Positions 52,710 through 61,154 are shown, numbered from the stretch's first letter. The stretch: DNA of 64,000 nucleotides from Candidatus Flexifilum affinis (GCA_016713325.1 JADJPJ010000006.1:434001-498000); one strand, 5' to 3'. A program made the numbers and translations. The notes: generated by a model not told the origin, from the sequence alone.

Positions 52710-52829
52710 CTACGTATCAGCCTGCCGCTCCGGGCGTGACGTTTCCGTGGCACAACACATCATGCAGCACATGCCCATGAGGCCGCCGAAACAGAAAACA
52801 CCCAAAGCGTTAGAAGGAGTGGTAGACAT
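52710..52829 (-). CDS. Cys/Met-rich leader peptide, 39 aa, before the methionine operon
   Basis: The minus strand from ATG 52829 encodes 39 residues with a hydrophobic N-terminal half and the core LMGMCCMMCCATE, that is four Met and four Cys within ten residues, ending at TAG 52710-52712. It precedes a terminator hairpin and seven genes for sulfur incorporation into homocysteine. Like the leader at 227-316 it should be sensitive to Cys- and Met-tRNA supply. The first Met is 7 nt after a possible -10 (TAGGTT), so the mRNA may be leaderless. A small Cys-rich functional peptide cannot be excluded. Confidence 0.6.
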   Translation of the reverse strand: MSTTPSNALGVFCFGGLMGMCCMMCCATETSRPERQADT

Positions 52830-52836
52830 GGATCTA

Positions 52837-52865
52837 AACCTAGCATGATTTCGCAAAACGCGCAA
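52837..52865 (-). promoter_or_regulatory. Weak candidate promoter for the second Cys-rich leader
   Basis: TTGCGC (52860-52865) and TAGGTT (52837-52842) on the minus strand are 17 bases apart, with the ATG 7 bases past the -10. Both hexamers are poor matches, so the assignment is tentative. The rest of 52866-53038 (between divergent genes) shows no ORF. Confidence 0.3.
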
Positions 52866-53038
52866 GGGATGAGATTCGCGCGCCGCCCAATCAGTGCGTT
52901 GGCCCTGACGCCGGCACAGCAAGTGTATTTCATCTAGTGAAAGCCGTGTCACATGTAATGTCTAATCCCGGAACTTTCAGGTAATTTAGAGCCTTCAGCA
53001 ACTTGTAAACGCACAGTTCTACTGAACGGAAAGTTAAT

Positions 53039-54313
53039 ATGTCCACCGCAAAACTCACCTTAAATGAGAAAGAGTATGAATTCCCCGTATTTGAGGGATC
53101 GGAACATGAACCCGCTATCGACTTCACGAAGCTGCGGGCCCAGACCGGAGCCGTCGCCTACGATCCTGGCTACGGCAACACCGGAGCCTGCACCAGCGCC
53201 ATCACCTACATCGATGGTGAGCAGGGAATCCTGCGCTACCGCGGGTATCCGATCGGGCAGTTGGCAGAAAAGTCGAGCTTCGTCGAAGTCTGCTACCTCC
53301 TTGTCTATGGGCGGATGCCCAACGCAGAAGAACTGGCGGCGTTCAGCCACAAGCTGACACACCATACTCTGCTGCATGAGGATATGAAAAAGTTCTTCGA
53401 AGGTTTCCCGCCAACCGCGCACCCGATGGCGATTATGTCGGCCATGACGATTTCGCTGTCCGCCTACTACCCCGATCTGCTGGAGGACGAGATCGTCGAC
53501 TTGAACATCATACGCCTGCTGGCGAAGTTCAAGACGATTGCGTCGTTCGCGTACAAGAAGTCCATAGGGCAGCCGTACATCTATCCGCGCAACGATCTGG
53601 GTTATACCGAAGATTTCCTGCACATGATGTTCGCGGTGCCGTCGGAAAAGTATGAGGTGAACCCGGTCGTCGCCAAGGCGCTCGACATGATCCTCATCCT
53701 GCACGCTGACCACGAACAGAATTGCAGCACTTCAACCGTGCGGATGGTTGGCAGCAGCCAGGCGAACGTGTTCGCATCCGTCGCGGCGGGGGTTAACGCG
53801 CTGTGGGGACCGCTGCACGGCGGTGCGAACCAGGAAGTCATCAACATGCTCCAGGAAATCGCGCGCGATGGCGGCGATGTCAAGAAGTATGTCGGTTATG
53901 CCAAGGACAAGAACTCAAAGTTCCGGTTGATGGGCTTCGGACACCGCGTCTACAAAAACTTCGACCCGCGCGCCAGAATTCTCAGGAAGGCGACGGATGA
54001 TGTGCTCGGCGCGCTCAACGTCAGCGACCCTCTCCTGGAGATCGCGCGTGGTTTGGAAGAGGCAGCGCTCAGCGACGAATACTTCATCGAGCGCAAGCTG
54101 TACCCCAACGTCGACTTCTACAGCGGCATCATCTACCGCGCGATGGGCATCCCGACAGACATGTTCACCGTCATGTTCGCCCTCGGTCGCCTGCCCGGCT
54201 GGATCGCCCAGTGGAAGGAAATGAATGATGATCCTGCCACGCGGATCAATCGCCCGCGTCAGATATACACCGGCGAGACAGCGCGTGACTACCCGGCTTT
54301 GAGCGAACGCTAG
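53039..54313 (+). CDS. gltA: Citrate synthase (type II-like), copy 1
   Basis: The 424-residue protein has the citrate synthase order: VAYDPGYGNTGACTSAITYI, ILRYRGYPIGQLAEKSSFVE, HADHEQNCSTSTVRMVGSSQ (catalytic His region), NALWGPLHGGANQEVINMLQ, MGFGHRVYKNFDPRARIL (oxaloacetate His/Arg) and RKLYPNVDFYSGIIYRAMGI (catalytic Asp). It condenses acetyl-CoA with oxaloacetate. ATG 53039 follows GGAAAG. A second, shorter citrate synthase follows on the same strand after 200 nt; the two differ in length and are not a recent duplicate. Confidence 0.93.
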   Translation: MSTAKLTLNEKEYEFPVFEGSEHEPAIDFTKLRAQTGAVAYDPGYGNTGACTSAITYIDGEQGILRYRGYPIGQLAEKSSFVEVCYLLVYGRMPNAEELAAFSHKLTHHTLLHEDMKKFFEGFPPTAHPMAIMSAMTISLSAYYPDLLEDEIVDLNIIRLLAKFKTIASFAYKKSIGQPYIYPRNDLGYTEDFLHMMFAVPSEKYEVNPVVAKALDMILILHADHEQNCSTSTVRMVGSSQANVFASVAAGVNALWGPLHGGANQEVINMLQEIARDGGDVKKYVGYAKDKNSKFRLMGFGHRVYKNFDPRARILRKATDDVLGALNVSDPLLEIARGLEEAALSDEYFIERKLYPNVDFYSGIIYRAMGIPTDMFTVMFALGRLPGWIAQWKEMNDDPATRINRPRQIYTGETARDYPALSER

Positions 54314-54325
54314 GGCTTCTTGAAC

Positions 54326-54354
54326 GTGGGGGCGAGGCATGACCTCGTCCCCAC
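54326..54354 (+). terminator. Hairpin after citrate synthase copy 1
   Basis: GTGGGGGCGAGG (54326-54337) pairs with CCTCGTCCCCAC (54343-54354): 12 bp including one G-U, 5-nt loop. No T-run follows, so partial termination or processing between the two citrate synthase genes is more likely than a full stop. Confidence 0.5.
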
Positions 54355-54442
54355 GCCCGTCCATCTCCAACAGATGTCGGACGCGAATTTTCCACAGGTG
54401 AAGTCCGTGTCGTTTTCTATAGGTCTTCTTACGTCGCTGCGC

Positions 54443-54471
54443 TTGTTCCGTCATTGACAAACCGCTATACT
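54443..54471 (+). promoter_or_regulatory. Candidate promoter of citrate synthase copy 2
   Basis: TTGTTC (54443-54448) and TATACT (54466-54471) are separated by 17 bases. Transcription would start near 54478, about 35 nt ahead of ATG 54513. Together with the hairpin upstream it suggests that the two citrate synthases can be expressed separately. Confidence 0.5.
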
Positions 54472-54512
54472 CTCCCCCACACACGAAACCACCCTGTAAG
54501 GAGTCCACACTG

Positions 54513-55655
54513 ATGAGTCAGGCGAAGAAGGGGCTCGACGGCGTTTCCATTGGGGATAGCCGGTTGAGTCTTGTCAACGGTACCGAAGGCAAGCTCATTT
54601 ACGCCGGCTACAAGATCGAAGATCTGGCCGCCAACGCCCTTTATGAAGAAGTCGTCTACCTTTTGTGGAACGGTCGGCTGCCGAACGCCGCCGAACTCGA
54701 GGAGCTGCGCTCGACACTGGCCAAGAACGCGGTCGTTCCGGCCGAGGTTCTGGATCAGATGAAGGGCTTCCCGAAGACAGCCAACCCGATGGCCGTCCTC
54801 CGCACGACGACGTCAGCGCTGGCCTTCTATGACCCGGACAGCGAGGACACCAGCATTGAAGCGCAGAAGCGGAAAGCACTGCGCATGACGGGCCAGGTCA
54901 CGACTCTGAGCGCTGCCTGGTACCGCATTCGCCAGGGCCTGAATCCGCTCGCCCCGCGCGCAGATCTCAACCTGTCGCAGAATTTTATGTATATGATTAC
55001 CGGCGCCGAACCTGAGCCGGCCGCCGTCAATGCCCTGAATGCCTACATGGTGCTCCTGACCGAGCACAGCATGAATGCCAGCACCTTCGCGTCGCGCGTG
55101 GCAACCAGCACGGGCGCGGACATGCACAGCGCGATCGTCGCCGCCATAGGCACCCTCAAGGGGCCGGCCCACGGTGGCGCCAACGAAGAAGCCATGCGCA
55201 TGTTCATGGAAATCGGCGAGGTCGCCAACGTTGAGCCCTGGTTCGTCGAGAACATCAAATCTGGCAAGCGCCGCATCATGGGCATCGGCCATCGTGTCTA
55301 CAAGGCGCTCGACCCGCGCGCTGCTGTCCTCTACGAACGCGGCGCGGCACTGTCGAAGGCTTCGGGCAATACCAAGTGGTTCGACATCGCCGACCAGCTC
55401 GCCAAGCTGGCACGCGCTGACCAGTACTTCATCGAACGCAACCTGTATCCGAACGTCGACTACTACAGTGCCATCGTGCTGTACACCTTGAAGCTGGATG
55501 TCGACATGTTCACGCCGCTTTTCGCCATGAGCCGCATGGCCGGCTGGACCGCCCACATCATCGAGCAGCAGACGGACAACCGCCTGATCCGCCCGACCGC
55601 CGACTACGTGGGCCTGATGGATCTGTCCTGGGTGCCGATCGAACAGCGTTCGTAA
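54513..55655 (+). CDS. Citrate synthase or 2-methylcitrate synthase, copy 2
   Basis: The 380-residue protein starts KKGLDGVSIGDSRLSLVNGT and has the family motifs LTEHSMNASTFASRVATSTG (His), GTLKGPAHGGANEEAMRMFM, IMGIGHRVYKALDPRAAVLY and RNLYPNVDYYSAIVLYTLKL (Asp). This shorter form with KG-LDGV...S.I.G at the start is that of CitZ/PrpC-type enzymes, so methylcitrate formation from propionyl-CoA is possible. ATG 54513 with AAGGAG upstream. It has its own promoter and ends at a strong terminator. Confidence 0.92.
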   Translation: MSQAKKGLDGVSIGDSRLSLVNGTEGKLIYAGYKIEDLAANALYEEVVYLLWNGRLPNAAELEELRSTLAKNAVVPAEVLDQMKGFPKTANPMAVLRTTTSALAFYDPDSEDTSIEAQKRKALRMTGQVTTLSAAWYRIRQGLNPLAPRADLNLSQNFMYMITGAEPEPAAVNALNAYMVLLTEHSMNASTFASRVATSTGADMHSAIVAAIGTLKGPAHGGANEEAMRMFMEIGEVANVEPWFVENIKSGKRRIMGIGHRVYKALDPRAAVLYERGAALSKASGNTKWFDIADQLAKLARADQYFIERNLYPNVDYYSAIVLYTLKLDVDMFTPLFAMSRMAGWTAHIIEQQTDNRLIRPTADYVGLMDLSWVPIEQRS

Positions 55656-55680
55656 GCCTCTGACAACAACCCAACCAGTA

Positions 55681-55718
55681 AAACGGCGAGGTGGAAAGTG
55701 TCCACCTCGCCGTTTTTT
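55681..55718. terminator. Bidirectional intrinsic terminator
   Basis: AAACGGCGAGGTGGA (55681-55695) and TCCACCTCGCCGTTT (55701-55715) form a perfect 15-bp stem with a 5-nt loop and TTT at 55716-55718; on the minus strand TTTTACTGG follows the stem. It separates convergent citrate synthase copy 2 and the sensor gene. Confidence 0.92.
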
Positions 55719-55744
55719 GTCCGCCGGGATCGCCTCGATGGTGT

Positions 55745-57355
55745 CTAGTCCGATGCGCTGCGTAGTCGCTGCTCCGTAAGCCTTCGCTCGATCTCCAGGG
55801 CCTGACGCAGCTCCTTTTCGACCTGTCGTCTTTGCGTCACGTCCTGCAGGCTGCCGATCGCCAGGCCGGCCAGATCCGCAGCCGCCAGCACGCGCTCCCC
55901 CTCCACGGTAGTGAAGGCGTCGCCTCGCTCACTGTCCAGAATGATCACCCCAATGACGACTCGCTGTGCACGGATAGGGACGTACAGCCGGTTTCGTACC
56001 CATTCCAGTTCCGTCGCGCCGATGAGCTGAGGGTGTTCCGATAACTGCGGCACGAGCACGACCTTGCCCCAGCGGGCCACCGCCTCGCGAGGGGCGAGCG
56101 TGCGCACGTCGACCTGGAAAACCGTCTTCCAGTCGGCCATGCCGCGCTCTGCATACCCCGTTCCCCACGCCACATGCAGTTTTTCCCGCTCGATCAGCGC
56201 GACGCAAGCCGCGTCGTAGGGGGCAATCTGAGCGACATGCTGCGCAAAGACGTTCACCGCTTCAGAAATCTCCAGCACGCCGGTGAGAGCGGCCACAACG
56301 GCGCGCAGTTGGTCAGAGAACATCATCTGGTTCTGCGCCTGCTCCTCGGCACGGCGCCGGTCGGTGATATCGGTCAATGTGCCGGCGGTTCCCACAATGC
56401 CGCCCTGCTCATTGCAGATGGTGCGTGCGTTGACTTCCACCCACTTGAAACCACCAGTCCTGGTACGCATGCGTAGGTGATAGAGTACCGAGTCCCGCTG
56501 CCGGCTGATCAGCAGGCGGCGATTGCGATAGGCGTTGCCCGCATCATCCGGATGATTGAAGATGACGATCGGCTTGCCAATCGTCTCCTCGACACTGAAG
56601 CCGGTGATGCGCGTCCAGGCCTGATTCACAAAAGTGAGCTGTCCTTCCAGATTGGTCTGATAGATCACTTCGCCGAGGTTGTCGACCAGCGTTTGATAGC
56701 GCTCCTGGCTCTGGCGAATTGTCGAAAACAGGCGCGCGCGCTGAATGGCCAGGCTGACATGATCGCTGAGGGCGACCAGCGTGCGCAGATCCGGTTCGTT
56801 CAGGCGCTGCGGCGGAAAGCTTTCGACGTTCAAGGTCCCGACCACCTGCCCTTCATCAAAGAGGGGCACGCAGATTTCTGAACCTATCCCGGCGACGGCT
56901 TCCAGGAATTCCGGATCGGTCTGAACATCCTCCAGCAGTATGGGTTGGCCTGAACGCACGACCCGTCCGGAGACACCGGATTGAACCGGGATCCGTTCGA
57001 TGACCTGGTCGTATCCGACCTGGTGCTGCAAGACCAGTTCGTCGTTTTCACGCAGATAAAGGCTGACCAGGACGTAGCCGAAGCTGGCCGCCGTGCTCTC
57101 GACAATCGTGCGTATCAATTCCTTTACGTCGAGCTGGCGCGCCAGGGCGTTGCGAGCGACTTCCAGAAGTTTTAGTTCTTCGGCCTGGCGCGCCAGCTCG
57201 TGCATCAGGGTTGCTGCAGCGTGATCCTCGGGCACAGTAGCCTTGTGAAGGGCCTCCGCCTGCTCGCGGAGGCTTTCGCGCAAGGCGGGATCGTTGACCT
57301 GCTGGATGGTTTGCCTGAAGTGCTCAAATCGAGATAGAAGTGCCGTGGGATTCAT
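55745..57355 (-). CDS. GAF-PAS-GAF sensor protein without an output domain
   Basis: From ATG 57355 the protein is 536 residues (an upstream ATG at 57388 is possible). Order: helical start; GAF1 about residues 70-215 (LDVKELIRTIVESTAASFGY, VGYDQVIERIPVQSGVSGRV, GSEICVPLFDEGQVVGTLNV); PAS with PAC about 220-350 (YQTLVDNLGEVIYQTNLEGQ, EVNARTICNEQGGIVGTAGT, TDITDRRRAEEQA); GAF2 about 355-500 (VNVFAQHVAQIAPYDAACVA, LYVPIRAQRVVIGVIILDSE). It ends in a coiled-coil linker (RRQVEKELRQALEIERRLTE), where a kinase or GGDEF domain would normally begin. It may signal via a partner or be truncated. Confidence 0.8.
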   Translation of the reverse strand: MNPTALLSRFEHFRQTIQQVNDPALRESLREQAEALHKATVPEDHAAATLMHELARQAEELKLLEVARNALARQLDVKELIRTIVESTAASFGYVLVSLYLRENDELVLQHQVGYDQVIERIPVQSGVSGRVVRSGQPILLEDVQTDPEFLEAVAGIGSEICVPLFDEGQVVGTLNVESFPPQRLNEPDLRTLVALSDHVSLAIQRARLFSTIRQSQERYQTLVDNLGEVIYQTNLEGQLTFVNQAWTRITGFSVEETIGKPIVIFNHPDDAGNAYRNRRLLISRQRDSVLYHLRMRTRTGGFKWVEVNARTICNEQGGIVGTAGTLTDITDRRRAEEQAQNQMMFSDQLRAVVAALTGVLEISEAVNVFAQHVAQIAPYDAACVALIEREKLHVAWGTGYAERGMADWKTVFQVDVRTLAPREAVARWGKVVLVPQLSEHPQLIGATELEWVRNRLYVPIRAQRVVIGVIILDSERGDAFTTVEGERVLAAADLAGLAIGSLQDVTQRRQVEKELRQALEIERRLTEQRLRSASD

Positions 57356-57468
57356 GACCGGTTCTTTGCGCTGAAGTCGCCGCATCATATAGACTCGATT
57401 ATATTCAGGCCGTCGTGTAGAAACGTAAGCTTTCCGCCGGTTCGGTAACGAGTTCAGAATGATGCGTC

Positions 57469-58521
57469 GTGAATAGCATTCAGAAGCCCGCCCCCGGCAT
57501 AATTCGTGCCGCTGAAGAACCCATTTTCAACTTCGTCGCGGCGCTGCCAGGTCGTGTGAGCAGCGAACACACCCACCGCGCCTACTACCGCTGGATCGAC
57601 CAGTATCTGGTCGACATCGCCGGCCTGACGCCGACACAGGGGCGACAGCGGATCGCGCGAATGGAACGCCTGCCCGTCTCTCTGCTGCAGGCACACCTCA
57701 GCCCGGCCCGGCTCCGAGCCTGGATGGGCATCCTGGTGCAGCAGGACCACGGCAAGCAGGGGCTGAATCAGGCCCGCGCGGCCGTGATCACGCTGACCGG
57801 CCTCCTGGCCGAAGCGGAATGGCTGGACGATTACACCAGTGCGGCGATGGGCAGGGTGCGCGTTCCGAAGGCGGAAGAAGGCCAGCGTCCTGGTCAGTGG
57901 CTCTCCGTCGATCAACTCCGGGACTTGATGGTCTCATCCCGCGCCATCGCCACCTCCGAGAATCAGAGCCTGCGCAATCACCTCGTGACCACAATTCTCT
58001 GCACCATGGCGCTGCGCCGCGAAGAGCTGGCCTCGGCGCGCTGGGACGATCTCAGTGTGCAGAACGAACGCCCCGTGCTCCGCGTCCACGGCAAGGGACG
58101 GCGGGTGGCCACTATCGACGTGCCCCGGCCGGTGATGAACGTCCTGTCGCAATGGCGGCGGGCGTTGGCCGCCTCAAATCAGTTGGGTTCGGCGCACAGC
58201 CCAATCGCGCGGCGGCTCTGGAAAGGGGGGCGCATCAGCCGCTTTCCCCTGACACCCGAAGGGATCTGGCTGATCGTCGGCGAAGCGGCCCGGCATGCCC
58301 AGCTTCCACACGTCGCGCCGCACGACCTGCGCCGGTCCGTGGCGGGCGCGCTCCACGACTCCGGGGTACCCATCGAGAAGATCAGCCGGCTGCTGCGCCA
58401 TCAGAACGTCGCCATCACCGAGCGCTACCTCTCCCGGCTGCCCCGGCGCAACGAAGGTGCGGTGCTGATGAGCGGAGTGCTCGGCCTGGACGACGACGAT
58501 CCCTTCGACCAGATCGGCTGA
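57469..58521 (+). CDS. Tyrosine recombinase (XerC/D-like integrase)
   Basis: The 350-residue protein has an N-terminal SAM-like core-binding region (SSEHTHRAYYRWIDQYLVDI, HLSPARLRAWMGILVQQDHG) and a catalytic domain with all residues: Arg in TMALRREELASARWDDL, Lys in VLRVHGKGRRVATIDVP, H-x-x-R in VAPHDLRRSVAGALHDSG, His in LLRHQNVAITERYL and the nucleophile Tyr in ERYLSRLPRR. It is chromosomal-type in length. The start is GTG 57469 without a clear ribosome site. No attachment sites, cargo genes or inverted repeats were recognised around it, so it is a stand-alone recombinase. Confidence 0.85.
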   Translation: MNSIQKPAPGIIRAAEEPIFNFVAALPGRVSSEHTHRAYYRWIDQYLVDIAGLTPTQGRQRIARMERLPVSLLQAHLSPARLRAWMGILVQQDHGKQGLNQARAAVITLTGLLAEAEWLDDYTSAAMGRVRVPKAEEGQRPGQWLSVDQLRDLMVSSRAIATSENQSLRNHLVTTILCTMALRREELASARWDDLSVQNERPVLRVHGKGRRVATIDVPRPVMNVLSQWRRALAASNQLGSAHSPIARRLWKGGRISRFPLTPEGIWLIVGEAARHAQLPHVAPHDLRRSVAGALHDSGVPIEKISRLLRHQNVAITERYLSRLPRRNEGAVLMSGVLGLDDDDPFDQIG

Positions 58522-58531
58522 CAGGGATCGG

Positions 58532-59188
58532 CTATTCGAAGCTGATCAGGTCCTTGATCTGCTCAACCAGCACTGGCCCGATACCGCGGATGTTCATCAG
58601 CGTGTCGAGGCGCGAGATCCTGCCGTGAGCGGTCCGGTATTCGATGATCCGCTCGGCCAGCGCCGGCCCGATACCGGGCAGCGACACCAGATCTTCAAAC
58701 GTGGCAGTGTTGATACGCACGATCGCCGTGGCATTCTCTGTCGGCAGCAGATCAGCTTCGCTCTGCGGCGCCGGGGTGCCGCCAGGCAGTGTCGGCGCCG
58801 CTGTCCGGGTGGGCGACTGCGTTGCCGTCGGGGGTGGCAGTTCGAAGATGTGAATCTGATCGCCATCGTGCACAAACGAGGCCAGATTGATGCGCGACAG
58901 ATCGGCGTTTTCCAGGGGACCGCCGGCGGCGTTCAAGGCATCCTGCACGCGACTGCCCGAAGGCAGCGTATAGACCGCATTCGGATTCCGCACTGCGCCG
59001 GTCACGTAAACCACCACCGGGGCAGGCGTCGCTGTCGGTGCGTTCGTGCTCGTCGGGACCGGTGTGGCAATGGTGATGCTGGAAGCCGCCGGACGGGCGG
59101 CAGAGAGGAGAATCACCGCGCCGACGATCAGCAGGATGGCGAGGACGAGGAGTAGAATGCTGATGGTCGGCGCGACGTTGCGTTTCAT
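58532..59188 (-). CDS. ComEA-like secreted/anchored helix-hairpin-helix DNA-binding protein
   Basis: The 218-residue protein has an N-terminal membrane segment (TISILLLVLAILLIVGAVIL), a Thr/Pro-rich stretch, a SLBB-like domain (VVVYVTGAVRNPNAVYTLPS, SRINLASFVHDGDQIHIFEL), a second low-complexity linker, and two helix-hairpin-helix motifs at the C-terminus (FEDLVSLPGIGPALAERIIE, LDTLMNIRGIGPVLVEQIKD). This is the ComEA layout: capture of exogenous DNA for competence. No comEC lies next to it. It converges on the tyrosine recombinase gene. Confidence 0.88.
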   Translation of the reverse strand: MKRNVAPTISILLLVLAILLIVGAVILLSAARPAASSITIATPVPTSTNAPTATPAPVVVYVTGAVRNPNAVYTLPSGSRVQDALNAAGGPLENADLSRINLASFVHDGDQIHIFELPPPTATQSPTRTAAPTLPGGTPAPQSEADLLPTENATAIVRINTATFEDLVSLPGIGPALAERIIEYRTAHGRISRLDTLMNIRGIGPVLVEQIKDLISFE

Positions 59189-59221
59189 GCGGGTATGCCC
59201 GGTGACGCACCCCGGTACGGA

Positions 59222-60058
59222 TCAATAGCGGCGGACGATGGTCTTGTACACCGTAGGCTGACGATTCTGAATGAGCTGATGCTCTTCACGGCTGTGGCGC
59301 ACTTCATCGAGATCGATGCGCGCGACGGCAAAGCCCTCCAGCGGGGCGCCCGTCTTCTCGTCGGTTTCGCCGGCCAGCGAAGCGAAGATTTGCCCACGCG
59401 GCCCGACGATCATGCTCTCGCCGCCGAAGGTCAGGGTCACGTCCTCGCCAATGCGGTTCGCGCCAATCATGTAGACGGCGTTCTCATAGGCCCGTGCCCG
59501 CAGATACGTCTTCCACTCGTCGATCGCCGACGCTTCCCAGTTGGCCAGCACGCAGACGATCTCCGCGCCATCCAGGACAAGGCTGCGCGCCACTTCCGGA
59601 AATGCCAGATCGTAGCCGATCATCAGACCAATGGTGCCCATTTCGGTCTCGATCACCGGCATCTTGAAGCCCTCGCGAAAAGCCATGCGCTCTTCGCCGC
59701 GCAGGTGCACCTTGTTGTACACCTCGACCAGATCACCCTCCGGACCGATCAGGATAGCCGAGTTGTAGAGAACGCTTTCCACGCGTTCCTTGACCACCAT
59801 GCCGAATGCGACATAGACGCCATATTCATTCGCGCGCTGGGCCACCAGGTTAACGGCGGGGCCGGGAACACGCTGCGCCATTTCTGTGAAGCGCACGCCC
59901 AGTTCATAGCCACTGGTAATCAACTCTGGAAAGACGATGAGGTCGACCCGCTGCTGCGAGGCGATTGTCGAGATCATCTCCGACATCTTGACGAGATTGT
60001 CTTCAATTTCACCAAGGCGCGGTTTCAACTGCACCGCTGCGACCGTGACTTCACGCAT
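59222..60058 (-). CDS. Nitrilase-superfamily (carbon-nitrogen hydrolase) protein lacking the catalytic cysteine
   Basis: The 278-residue protein has the fold and two of three catalytic residues: Glu in LIVFPELITSGYELGV and Lys in VYNKVHLRGEERMAFREG. The third, Cys in the usual GxxICYDLxFPE box, is replaced: here the box reads GLMIGYDLAFPEVARSL (Gly at GGC 59624-59626 on the minus strand, one T-to-G change from TGC). The rest (VLANWEASAIDEWKTYLRAR, ARAYENAVYMIGANRIGE) is well kept. It may be an inactive, binding-only relative or carry a sequencing error. ATG 60058. Confidence 0.85.
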   Translation of the reverse strand: MREVTVAAVQLKPRLGEIEDNLVKMSEMISTIASQQRVDLIVFPELITSGYELGVRFTEMAQRVPGPAVNLVAQRANEYGVYVAFGMVVKERVESVLYNSAILIGPEGDLVEVYNKVHLRGEERMAFREGFKMPVIETEMGTIGLMIGYDLAFPEVARSLVLDGAEIVCVLANWEASAIDEWKTYLRARAYENAVYMIGANRIGEDVTLTFGGESMIVGPRGQIFASLAGETDEKTGAPLEGFAVARIDLDEVRHSREEHQLIQNRQPTVYKTIVRRY

Positions 60059-60123
60059 GGATTGTCCCTAATTGATGCGGATACACGTTTGAGCAAACCC
60101 TATTTTATCCAATTCAGGCCGAT

Positions 60124-61050
60124 TCAGCGAGGTTCTGTGCGCAGATGTTCGACCACTTGTTCTAATTCTGTCGGAAGCGGCGATTCAAAGCAAAGTCGTT
60201 CGCCCGTCCGCGGGTGGTCGAAGCACAACTTGAAAGCATGCAGGAACTGGCGCGACAAAGGCAGCGATTGATTCCGCCGGCCGTAGACGCGGTCGCCGAC
60301 GATAGGCGTTCCGATGAAGGCCATGTGCACGCGAATCTGGTGGGTGCGCCCGGTGAGCAGATGTACTTCGACCAGCACGCGGCCATCATTGAAGTACTCG
60401 ATACAGCGGTATTCGCTCTCTGCCGGCCGACCGGAGCGAAGCACCGCCATCTTACGCCGGTCGGAAGGATCGCGGCCAATGGGCGCCGTGATACGACCCA
60501 CGGGCGTCGGCGGCGCTCTTTCGAGCAGCGCGAGGTAGCGCTTCTCCACCGTGCGCTTCTGAAACGGCGTCGATAGCCGCTGAAGGATCTGCCCTTTCCG
60601 GGCGATGACCAGCAGACCGCTGGTATCCTTGTCCAGGCGGTGGACGATACCCCGCCGCTCTGGGGCGTAGTTCATGCGCTCGATGTCCGGGTAGCGCGAC
60701 AGAATCGCATTGACTAGAGTCCCCTGTTCGACCCCGGCGCCGGGATGCACCACCAGGCCGGCCGGCTTGTCGATCACGGCCAGATCGTCGTCTTCGTAGA
60801 CGACGTTGAGCGGGATGGGCTGCGGCACGATCAGATCGTTTTGCGGCGGTTCGGGCAGCGTGATTGTGATGTTCTCGCCTCCGCGCAGTTTGACGCCCGG
60901 CTTGACCGCCGCGCCGTTGACGGTCACCCCACCGTCGCGAATGACGGCCTGCACCTGACTGCGGGTCAGCCGTTCACCGAGAAAACGGGTCACGATTTGA
61001 TCGAGGCGTTCCCCAGAATCCCGTACGACAAATGTCAGTTGTTCCGTCAT
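60124..61050 (-). CDS. rluD: Large-subunit pseudouridine synthase RluD-like
   Basis: The 308-residue protein has an N-terminal S4 domain (SGERLDQIVTRFLGERLTRS, VQAVIRDGGVTVNGAAVKPG) and the pseudouridine synthase domain with the catalytic Asp in RRGIVHRLDKDTSGLLVIAR, then YEDDDLAVIDKPAGLVVHPG and TGRTHQIRVHMAFIGTPIVG. It should isomerise uridines of 23S rRNA (RluD family). ATG 61050. A single gene on the minus strand, divergent from rsfS. Confidence 0.92.
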   Translation of the reverse strand: MTEQLTFVVRDSGERLDQIVTRFLGERLTRSQVQAVIRDGGVTVNGAAVKPGVKLRGGENITITLPEPPQNDLIVPQPIPLNVVYEDDDLAVIDKPAGLVVHPGAGVEQGTLVNAILSRYPDIERMNYAPERRGIVHRLDKDTSGLLVIARKGQILQRLSTPFQKRTVEKRYLALLERAPPTPVGRITAPIGRDPSDRRKMAVLRSGRPAESEYRCIEYFNDGRVLVEVHLLTGRTHQIRVHMAFIGTPIVGDRVYGRRNQSLPLSRQFLHAFKLCFDHPRTGERLCFESPLPTELEQVVEHLRTEPR

Positions 61051-61154
61051 TGAATGGGCGCTTCCTACTTCAGCTAACCTGCGGGGATGAATTGATCCGG
61101 AAATGTACTATGATACAATCAGATGAATAATCCAAATGTCAGACCGACAGGAGC

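Noticed and set aside
54454..54471. TTGACA close to TATACT as one promoter
   Set aside because: Only 6 bases separate them; TTGTTC at 54443 gives the correct 17-base spacing.
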